A stretch of DNA of 64,000 nucleotides from Fimbriimonadaceae bacterium (lineage in GTDB: Bacteria; Armatimonadota; UBA10988). The notes beneath the pieces were generated by a model. It searched no databases, was not told the origin of the DNA, and saw nothing but the letters and a program-made list of their open reading frames with translations. Positions within the stretch are counted from its first letter, which is position 1; each line of letters opens with the position of its first letter. A program made the translations under genes and the position numbers. The stretch spans positions 62,001-126,000 of the forward strand of contig JADZEX010000021.1 of the NCBI GenBank assembly GCA_020850355.1. Direction: 5' to 3'. Shown in pieces: positions 24,225-31,154 of the stretch.

Positions 24225-26822
24225 CTAGCTCCCCAGTGCGACCGCCACCACCACATCGAGTGAGGCTTCGCGTCCGGTCTCCCAGTCGGCCTGTGACACC
24301 GGATCGGCCTGCAAGGCTGTCTCCAGCTCGTCCCAGCGGGCGTGCTCATCGGCTTGCGGCTGCATGGCCAATGCCTCCCGCAGGGCCATCGCCTGACCGG
24401 CCAGGAGCGCCGCGCGCCGCGAATCGCCGCGCTGCCAGGCGATGTGGGCCAGGAGGCTCAGACAGAACACCATCCCCCGCTGGTCCCCCAGGTCCAGCCG
24501 CTCTCTTAGGCTCGCCCGGGCCGACTCCTCCGCGGTCTCCAGATCGCCTGCGCGCCAGGCCTGTTCGGCCAGGTTGTACTCCACCGCCCCGGCCTGCACC
24601 CGCGCGCCGAGGCTCCGGAAAGCCGCCGCGCTCTCCCGCAGCAGCCCGACCGCGGCCTGCAGCTCCGCCATCTCCATCCGCGTGTTGCCAAGGTTGTTGA
24701 GCACCGTCGCCAGCCCCAGCTCGTGGCCCGCGGCGCGGTAAAGGGGCAGCGCCTCCTCGAACAACGCTGTCGCCTCCGCCCACTCGCCGGCGGTGCTGCA
24801 CAACAGGCCGAGGTTGTTGAGCGACCCGGCCACCGCCAGCGGGTCACCAAGCTCGCGCCGCAGCGTCAGCGCGGCCTGGTGGTGGACCCGTCCCGCCGCC
24901 AGGTCGCCCTGCGCCACCGCCAGGATGCCCGCGGCGTTGAGGGCCTCGGAGCGCGACTCGGGGCTGCCGCCAACCAGGGCGACCGCCGCCTCGAGGTACC
25001 GCCGCCCGGTCGTGAAGTGACCGCGGATGTACCAGTACTGCCACAGGGCCGCCGCCAGCTCCTGCGACAGAATCGGCTGGTCGGACTCGCGAAGCGCATA
25101 CTGCAGGGCCACCTGCAGGTTCGGGTGGTCGCGGTCCAGGCTGTCGAGCCAGCGGGCCTGCTGCGGTCCGCGCAACTGCGCTGCTGCCGTGGCGGCCAGC
25201 TCCCTGAACCACCGCGCGTGCTCGGCCGCCACCGCGTCCCAGGTGCCGGCCTGCCGTAACTGCTCCTGCCCAAACAGGCGCAGACTCTCCAGCAGGCGGT
25301 AGCGCTCCACCTCGCCGGCCGTCTCGCTGAGCAACAGCGAGCGGTCGACCAGCGCGGCGAGGGTGTCCAGCACCTCGAGCGGGTCACCGTCGCCACAGAC
25401 CGCCGCCACGGCATCGAGGTCGGCCCCGCCGCGGAAGACACTCAGCTTGGCGAACACCTCGCGCTCGGCCGGGGCCAGCAGGTCGTAGCTCCAAGACAGC
25501 GCCGTCGCCAGCGTCTGGTGCCGCGCCAGCGCGGTGCGGCTGCCGCCGGTCAGCAGCCGGAAGCGGTCGTCCAGCCGTTCGGCGATCTGCGCCGGCGTCA
25601 ACACCCGCACGCGCGCCGCGGCCAGCTCAATCGCCAGGGGCAGGCCATCCAGCCGGCGCACAATCGCCGCCACGGTCGGCGCGTTCTGGGCGTCCAGCGC
25701 AAAACCAGGTCGGACCGCCGCCGCGCGGTCGACGAACAGCGCCACTGCCGCCAGCTCGGCGATCTGCTCCAGCGCCAGCCCATGGCCCGGGCACGGCAGC
25801 GGCGGCAGGCGGTAGAGCGCCTCGGCCCCGACCTGCAACGGCTCTTGGCTGGTCACCAGCACCCGCAGCCCGGGCGCGGCCACCAGCAGCGCCTCGACGA
25901 CCGCGGCGACGGCGTCGATCACCTGCTCCGCATTGTCGAGCAACAGCAGCGACTGCTTCGCCTGCAAGTGGTCCTGCAGCACCTCCCGCAGCGTCCGGCC
26001 GAGTTCCTCCTCGACCCCCAGCGCCCGCGCCAGGCTCGGCTCGATGTCGACTCCGGCGGGCAGATCGGCCAGCGACACCCGCCAGACCCCGTCCGGGTAG
26101 TCGTCCAGCACCTCGGCCGCCAGCCGGTCAGCCAACCGGGTCTTGCCGCAGCCGCCGGGCCCGCAGATCGTCAGCACTCGCCGGCCGGCCAGCAGCTCCA
26201 GGGCCTCGGCCAGCTCAACCTCGCGCCCGATGAAGCGCGTCGTCTCGGCCGGCAGGTTGTGCCGCTGTGTCGGGGCCGTGCGGAGGGCCGGGAAGACCCG
26301 CACCAGATGCGGCGCGGTGACCTGGGCGATCACCTCGGGCTCGACCAGGCTGCGCAGGGCGTGGGTCCCCAGGTCCAACAGCCCCCACCCGGCCGGCAGC
26401 ACCAGATCGCTGGCGGCGCTGCCCGATACCAGAATCTGATCGCCGTGACCCGCCGCCATCAGCCGGGCGCAACGGTTCAGCGTGGGTCCGAAGAAGTCGC
26501 CCTCGCGGCGCACGGCGGGCCCCCGATGGATGCCGATCCGGACCTTCAGCCGCCCGACCGGCGGGTGGACCGCCTCGCCCAGCACCTGCTGCATCGTCAC
26601 CGCCGCCAGCACCGCCGCGGTCGAGTCGACGAAGGCCGCCAGCACGCCGTCGCCGGTGCTCTTGACCAGCAGCCCACCCTCCGCCGCGATTGCCGCCGCC
26701 ACTGTGGCGTCGTGCCAGGCGAGGATCTCCGTCATCACCTGTGGATAGCGTTCCCAAAGCGGCGTACTGCCCTCGATATCGGAGAACAGAAACGTCCATA
26801 CCTCGGTCTGCGGTGCGGCCAA
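24225..26822 (-). CDS. Adenylate/guanylate cyclase - STAND ATPase - TPR regulator
   Basis: An 865-residue signalling protein. Residues 1-150 form a class III nucleotide cyclase with both metal aspartates (FSDIEGST, STGDGVLAAF) and the transition-state Asn/Arg (GPTLNRCARL), so it may be active. A STAND/NB-ARC-type ATPase follows (P-loop CGPGGCGKTRLAD near residue 224, LLLLDNAEQV as Walker B, RLDGLPLAIELAAARV), and the C-terminal third is TPR repeats (SLNNLGLLCS, TVLNNLGNTR). Such fusions are usually ligand-sensing switches. TTG 26822 is chosen because such proteins begin just before the TFLFSDIEGS motif and GGAG lies upstream; a start about 20 codons earlier is possible. Divergent from the acyltransferase. 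Confidence 0.85.
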   Translation of the reverse strand: MAAPQTEVWTFLFSDIEGSTPLWERYPQVMTEILAWHDATVAAAIAAEGGLLVKSTGDGVLAAFVDSTAAVLAAVTMQQVLGEAVHPPVGRLKVRIGIHRGPAVRREGDFFGPTLNRCARLMAAGHGDQILVSGSAASDLVLPAGWGLLDLGTHALRSLVEPEVIAQVTAPHLVRVFPALRTAPTQRHNLPAETTRFIGREVELAEALELLAGRRVLTICGPGGCGKTRLADRLAAEVLDDYPDGVWRVSLADLPAGVDIEPSLARALGVEEELGRTLREVLQDHLQAKQSLLLLDNAEQVIDAVAAVVEALLVAAPGLRVLVTSQEPLQVGAEALYRLPPLPCPGHGLALEQIAELAAVALFVDRAAAVRPGFALDAQNAPTVAAIVRRLDGLPLAIELAAARVRVLTPAQIAERLDDRFRLLTGGSRTALARHQTLATALSWSYDLLAPAEREVFAKLSVFRGGADLDAVAAVCGDGDPLEVLDTLAALVDRSLLLSETAGEVERYRLLESLRLFGQEQLRQAGTWDAVAAEHARWFRELAATAAAQLRGPQQARWLDSLDRDHPNLQVALQYALRESDQPILSQELAAALWQYWYIRGHFTTGRRYLEAAVALVGGSPESRSEALNAAGILAVAQGDLAAGRVHHQAALTLRRELGDPLAVAGSLNNLGLLCSTAGEWAEATALFEEALPLYRAAGHELGLATVLNNLGNTRMEMAELQAAVGLLRESAAAFRSLGARVQAGAVEYNLAEQAWRAGDLETAEESARASLRERLDLGDQRGMVFCLSLLAHIAWQRGDSRRAALLAGQAMALREALAMQPQADEHARWDELETALQADPVSQADWETGREASLDVVVAVALGS

Positions 26823-26906
26823 AAGCGCGCTCCATTTGCCGTCGCCGCCCTCTGCGCGGGGTGCCGTTGGACACACCAATCTGCTATCCTGCTGCTGGAG
26901 CAGGTT

Positions 26907-27539
26907 GTGTCGGCTGGTCCCCCCTGGCTGCGGTCCCAGCAACTGGCCCTCGAGACCGGCCGCTGGCTGTTCGGGTCGTTCTTCCGCCTGCGCACGCAGG
27001 GCCTGGAACACCTCCCGGCGGGCGGCTGTTTGGTGGTGGCAAATCACCCCAGCTACGTCGACCCCCTGCTGATGGCGCTCAGCCTGCCACGGCGGGCCGG
27101 CTTTCTGGCGCACCACGACCCATGGAAGATCGGCAGTGTCGCCTGGTGGCTCGATCTGTTCGAGGTGATTCCGCTCCAACCCGGCACCAACACCGCCGCC
27201 GCCTTGGACCGCTGCGTCGCGACGATCCGGCAGGACCGGCTGCTGGTCGTGTTCCCCGAAGGGGGCCTCGGGGCCCCCGGCGCGGTGCGCCGCTTCCATC
27301 CCGGCTGCGCCATGGTCGCCCACACCGCCGCCTGCCCCGTGGTGCCCGCGGCGGTCTGTGGCTCGCTGCGCGCGATGCCGCCCGGCAGCGCTTTGCCGCG
27401 GCCGGCACCCGTCACCATTCGCTTCGGCGCCCCGCTAGACTTCCGACGGTGGTACCGCCGCCGGCCGTCGGCCCGCGTGCTGCGCGGGTTGGCTGCTGAC
27501 ATGCAGCAGGCGGTGGTCAGACTGTATGCCAACGGTTAG
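26907..27539 (+). CDS. PlsC-like 1-acyl-sn-glycerol-3-phosphate acyltransferase
   Basis: A 210-residue lysophospholipid-type acyltransferase. It has the NHPSYVD motif (His47, Asp52, the HxxxxD catalytic pair) and VFPEGG (residues 115-120) for phosphate binding. Expected role: second acylation of glycerol phosphate in phospholipid synthesis, at the inner membrane; a role in acylating another lipid with chains from the window's synthase is possible but not shown. GTG 26907 has GGAG six bases upstream. Divergent from the cyclase-STAND gene across 84 bases. Confidence 0.85.
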   Translation: MSAGPPWLRSQQLALETGRWLFGSFFRLRTQGLEHLPAGGCLVVANHPSYVDPLLMALSLPRRAGFLAHHDPWKIGSVAWWLDLFEVIPLQPGTNTAAALDRCVATIRQDRLLVVFPEGGLGAPGAVRRFHPGCAMVAHTAACPVVPAAVCGSLRAMPPGSALPRPAPVTIRFGAPLDFRRWYRRRPSARVLRGLAADMQQAVVRLYANG

Positions 27540-27608
27540 CCGCGTCGCCCCGCGGGCCGGCCGTCCGGACACCGCAGGTGTCGCCGCGATGATGGGAGGA
27601 TCGCCCCG

Positions 27609-28436
27609 ATGCGCATCTACCTCATGACCGACCTCGAAGGCGTCGCTGGCGTCGTCAACTGGGACGACTACGGCGCGCCCGGCGCCCGCTGCTACGAGCG
27701 GGCCTGTGAGCTGACCACGCTGGAAGTCAACGCCGCCGTCGAAGGCTTCCTGGCGGCTGGCGCGACCGACTTCCTGGTGGTCGACGGGCATGGCCACGGG
27801 GCGATCGATCCGCTGCTGCTCCACCGGCGGGCCCGGCTGCTGACGGGGCGCCCGCTGCGTTACCCCTTCGGTTGCGACGACAGCTTCGCCGCTGCCTGTC
27901 AGATCGGGCAGCACGCCAAGTCCAACGCGCCGGGCGGGCATCTCTCGCACACCGGGGCGTTCAGTGTCGAGGACCTTCAGATCAACGGCCGCAGCCTCGG
28001 TGAGATGGGCTGCAACATGCTCTTCTGCGGCTACTTCGGCGTCCCGACCATTCTGGTCAGTGGCGACCAGGCCGCCGCCGACGAAGCCCGCGAGCTGGTC
28101 CCCAACTGCGTCACCGTGGCCGTCAAGGAAGGCTGGCCCAACGGGTCGGCCAGCGGTCTGACCGGCAGCGCCAACAAGCTGCACAACGGGGCGGCGGTGC
28201 ATCTCAGCCCGGCGGCGGCGCGCGATCAGATTCGGGCCGCCGCCTATCGGGCGCTGCGCGAGCGCGACCGGATCGCGCCGTTCTGGCTGGCGCCGCCCTA
28301 CACGCTGCGCAGCGTGCTGCGCCCGGAAGCCGCAGGCCAGCCCTTCCGGGTCGCCACCGTCACCGGCAACGATGCGGTCGACCTGCTCAACAGCCCGCGG
28401 CCCCACCAGCCGGCGCCGGCTGGATGGGCGCCGTGA
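27609..28436 (+). CDS. M55 family D-aminopeptidase (DppA-like)
   Basis: A 275-residue zinc peptidase of family M55, whose known member DppA cleaves D-Ala dipeptides. The start MRIYLMTDLEGVAGV gives the metal-binding Asp8 and Glu10, and VDGHGHG supplies further ligands; LVSGDQAAADEA is the conserved assembly segment. Cytoplasmic. The start ATG has GGGAGGA upstream. The tail overlaps the following oxidoreductase by 13 bases. A role in recycling D-amino-acid peptides, perhaps from peptidoglycan, fits the two beta-lactamase-fold enzymes elsewhere in the window, but no direct link exists. Confidence 0.85.
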   Translation: MRIYLMTDLEGVAGVVNWDDYGAPGARCYERACELTTLEVNAAVEGFLAAGATDFLVVDGHGHGAIDPLLLHRRARLLTGRPLRYPFGCDDSFAAACQIGQHAKSNAPGGHLSHTGAFSVEDLQINGRSLGEMGCNMLFCGYFGVPTILVSGDQAAADEARELVPNCVTVAVKEGWPNGSASGLTGSANKLHNGAAVHLSPAAARDQIRAAAYRALRERDRIAPFWLAPPYTLRSVLRPEAAGQPFRVATVTGNDAVDLLNSPRPHQPAPAGWAP

Positions 28437-29470
28437 GGCGGCTGACCGTCGCGATTGTCGGACTCACGCCGATCGGTGCGCGGCGGCCCGCCTCGACGCC
28501 CTTCGGCCGGGTGCCGGTCAGCCACGCTGCCGGCTACGCGACCCACCGCGGGTGCCTCGTGACCGCGGTCTGCGACCGGCGCTACGACCTGGTGCAGGCC
28601 TGTCGCGAAGCCTGGGAGGACACCTGGCCGGCGCTGGCCGGGTACACCCGGCTGGAACAGCTCCTGACCGAAGCCTGTCCCGACCTGCTGAGCGTCTGCA
28701 CCCCCGACGACCGCCACGCCGAGGTGGTCGTCGCCGCCGCCACCGCTGGCGTCCGGGGCATCCTCTGTGAGCAGCCGCTGGCCACCTCGACCGCCGCGGC
28801 CGACCGCATGATGGCCGCCGCCGAGACCGCCGGATGTCGCCTGCTGGTGCACCACAACCGGCGCTACGACCCGCTCTTTCACCTCGTCCGCGAGGTGCTC
28901 CGCCTCGGCGAGATCGGCGAGTTGCGGCACCTCCGCTGCACCCAGGCCGGCCCGCGCGCGATGCTCTTGCGTCAGGGCGTTGCGGCGCTGGACCTGCTCT
29001 GCTTCCTGGCCGGCAGCCCCGTCAACGAGGTCAGTGGCAGGCTCGAACGCGGCTTCGAAGGTTGGCGACCCGAGCACGGTGACGGCGGGCACGACCCGCG
29101 CTCCGAACCGACCGCCAGCGCCCGGTTGCGCTTCGCCAACGGTCTCGAGGGCGCCTACGACGGGTTGCGGACGCGGCACCAGGAGTTCGCCTGCGAGCTG
29201 ATCGGCAGCGAGGGCAGCATCCGCGTGCGCAACCGCCACGCCGAGCTGGTCACGGCCCAGCACACCCAGCCGCTGGTGCCGCCGCCCTACGACACCGTCG
29301 GCCTGGCGGCGGCCGTCGCCGACCTCTGCCGGGTCGTCCGCGAGGGCGGTCGCCCGCTCGGCGAGGCGGCCGCCGCGCGCCATGCCCTGGCCGTCGTCGA
29401 GGCGCTCCTGGCGAGCGCCGCGCAGGATTCGCACCCAGTCGCCGTCGGGCCGGCCCCGGAGGCGGCATGA
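28424..29470 (+). CDS. Gfo/Idh/MocA-like protein with EQP in place of EKP
   Basis: A 348-residue protein of the same fold as the gene at 21158 but diverged at key places. The catalytic EKP motif reads CEQPLA (Glu116-Gln117-Pro118), so the proton-shuttling lysine is missing, and the dinucleotide loop is long and atypical (VAIVGLTPIGARRP). The NRRYDPL and C-terminal sheet domain remain. It may bind a nucleotide-sugar without redox, or use another residue. ATG 28424 overlaps the D-aminopeptidase; GTG 28433, overlapping its TGA, is an equally good start. Its stop overlaps the flippase ATG, so all three form one operon. Confidence 0.8.
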   Translation: MGAVRRLTVAIVGLTPIGARRPASTPFGRVPVSHAAGYATHRGCLVTAVCDRRYDLVQACREAWEDTWPALAGYTRLEQLLTEACPDLLSVCTPDDRHAEVVVAAATAGVRGILCEQPLATSTAAADRMMAAAETAGCRLLVHHNRRYDPLFHLVREVLRLGEIGELRHLRCTQAGPRAMLLRQGVAALDLLCFLAGSPVNEVSGRLERGFEGWRPEHGDGGHDPRSEPTASARLRFANGLEGAYDGLRTRHQEFACELIGSEGSIRVRNRHAELVTAQHTQPLVPPPYDTVGLAAAVADLCRVVREGGRPLGEAAAARHALAVVEALLASAAQDSHPVAVGPAPEAA

Positions 29471-30843
29471 GCAGTGCACCCCCGGGCCGAGGGCTGCGGC
29501 AGCGTTTGTTCGGCAACAGCGGCTGGAGCTTCTTCGGCAGCGCGATGACCATCCTCAGCGGGCTGCTCGTCCTGAAGTTGGTCGACCCCGCCACCTTCGG
29601 CCTGCTCTCGTCGATCGCTGCCGCGCAGGGGGTCGTCTCGCAGTGGATCGGCTTCCGGACCTGGGAGGCCTGCATCAAGTACCTCAGCCGCTTCCTGGCG
29701 GCCGGCGATGCGGTCCGCACGGCGCTGCTGCTGCGGGTGGCCTACCTCCTGGACGGCCTCGCCGGGGGCTTGACCTGCCTGGTGCTGGTCTTGCTCAGCC
29801 CGTGGGCGGCGCGCACCTTCCTGCACGACCAGATCGCCAGCGGCTGGATCGCGCTCTATGCGACGATCAGCCTGGCCCAGATCCCGGTCGCCACCGCGCA
29901 GGCGACCCTCCGCGCGGCCAACCAGTTCCGCAGCGCCTCGCTGATCGACTGCGCGGTCGCCGCCGTCCGGCTGCTGCTGGTTGGCAGTCTGCACTGGCTG
30001 CCCGAGCCGCAGCGCCTCGGCGGGCTGATTGGCGTGCAGTTGCTCTGCGCCAGCCTGCAGGGCGCGGTCTACTGGCTGGTCGCCCGCCGCGCCCGCGGGC
30101 CGTTACCGCGCCTCGGCTGGCGCCGGGCCGACTGGCAGCCGCTGGCCAGCGAACGCCGCGGCCTGCTGGCGACGCTTTGCAGCAGCAACGCCACCGCCTG
30201 GCTGAAGCCGCTCGGGCGCGGCGTCGACGCGCTCCTGGTGGTCCGCTGGTTCGGCCCCGAGGTGGCTGGCCTGTTCCAGGCTTCGCGCAAGCTGGGCGAT
30301 CTGCTCTGCACCATCGGCGGGGCCGGCTACAGCGCCCTGCAGCCGGAGCTCGCCAAGCTGATCAGCCGCGGCGATTCCCGGCGGGCGCAGCACCTCGCCG
30401 GTCGCTCCGGCCTGCTGCTGGCCGCCGTGATGGCCCTGGCCGGCCTGCTCGTCGCGGCCCTGCTGCAACCGCTGCTGTCCGCGCTCCGACCACTCTATCT
30501 GCCGGCGGTCGTACCCGCCTGCTGGATGCTCGCAGCGATGCCCTGGATCGGCTTCACGATGCCCTTCCAGACGCTCCTCACGAACAGCCGCCGGCCCTGG
30601 CTGGCGACGGTCTGCATGGGCTGGGTGGGTCTGACTCAACTGACCGTGTTGGCCATCGGGACGGCTGGCCTGGGCGGGCAGTCGGCCACCGCCATCGCTG
30701 TGCGGGTGTCGCAGTGCTGCCTCATCGCAGCGGTCCTGCCGGCCCTCGGCTACTTCCTTGCATCGCTCTGGATGCGGCACGAAACAGGCGCCATCGCCCC
30801 ACTGCAGGAGCCCGCCGGTGCGGGTCTGGATGGTCGTCAATAG
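29467..30843 (+). CDS. Wzx-type polysaccharide flippase (MOP superfamily)
   Basis: A 458-residue integral membrane protein with roughly a dozen hydrophobic helices, starting GWSFFGSAMTILSGLLVLK, which fits the polysaccharide biosynthesis branch of the MOP exporters that flip lipid-linked glycans across the inner membrane. The segment ATAWLKPLGRGVDALLVVRW and the mid-protein ELAKLISRGD loop match that layout. Start overlaps the upstream stop (ATGA). The downstream glycosyltransferase remnant begins inside its 3' end, implying a former glycan assembly operon. Confidence 0.8.
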   Translation: MSSAPPGRGLRQRLFGNSGWSFFGSAMTILSGLLVLKLVDPATFGLLSSIAAAQGVVSQWIGFRTWEACIKYLSRFLAAGDAVRTALLLRVAYLLDGLAGGLTCLVLVLLSPWAARTFLHDQIASGWIALYATISLAQIPVATAQATLRAANQFRSASLIDCAVAAVRLLLVGSLHWLPEPQRLGGLIGVQLLCASLQGAVYWLVARRARGPLPRLGWRRADWQPLASERRGLLATLCSSNATAWLKPLGRGVDALLVVRWFGPEVAGLFQASRKLGDLLCTIGGAGYSALQPELAKLISRGDSRRAQHLAGRSGLLLAAVMALAGLLVAALLQPLLSALRPLYLPAVVPACWMLAAMPWIGFTMPFQTLLTNSRRPWLATVCMGWVGLTQLTVLAIGTAGLGGQSATAIAVRVSQCCLIAAVLPALGYFLASLWMRHETGAIAPLQEPAGAGLDGRQ

Positions 30844-31151
30844 CCTGCGCTGCGGCGGCGCGGAGCAGTTCTGTCAGACCCTCGCGGGCGCCCTCGCCGA
30901 CCGCGGCCACGACCTCGCGGTGGTCGCCACGATCCGCCTCGGGCGTCCGCCGCAGACCGTGCCGCCCGGTCTCCCGGTGCGAGTCCTGGACCTGCCTGCC
31001 CGCGCCCACTGGCGCCAACTGCGCACGCTCTACCAGCTCTTCCGGCAGACCCCCCCCCGACGCCGTGTTGGGTCTGCTCGACTGCGGCTGCCGCGCGGGC
31101 GTGGTGGCGGCGCGCTATGCCGCGCTGCTGGAACGGCTGGTCGGCGGCTGA
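30818..31151 (+). pseudogene. Truncated, frameshifted GT4 glycosyltransferase
   Basis: GTG 30818 has AGGAG at 30806-30810, seven bases upstream. The frame gives a GT4-type N-terminus (VRVWMVVNSLRCGGAEQF, then LAGALADRGHDLAVVAT). At a run of nine C (31050-31058) the frame is lost; with eight C it would continue as TPPDAVLGLLDCGCRAGV to the TGA at 31149-31151. Even then the product would be only about 110 residues, with no C-terminal donor-sugar domain, and it ends three bases before the gspD stop on the other strand. It is therefore a remnant, or a fragment cut off by rearrangement. A sequencing error in the C run could account for the frameshift but not for the truncation. Confidence 0.65.
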
Positions 31152-31154
31152 GCG

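Larger units (their letters stand above)
22277..24240 (-). repeat. Two diverged tandem cassettes: leader + MPEYIPII gene + hairpin + parS pair
   Basis: Two units follow each other leftward. The 5' blocks 24181-24240 and 23211-23270 match at 54 of 60 bases by hand, covering the start codons, ribosome sites and, in the first unit, the last codons of the cyclase-STAND gene. The 3' ends match around the hairpins (both contain accggccgcccg and accccagc) and the parS doublets (spacings 56 and 55 bases). The coding interiors have diverged strongly. A tandem duplication followed by rapid interior change explains this. Confidence 0.65.
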
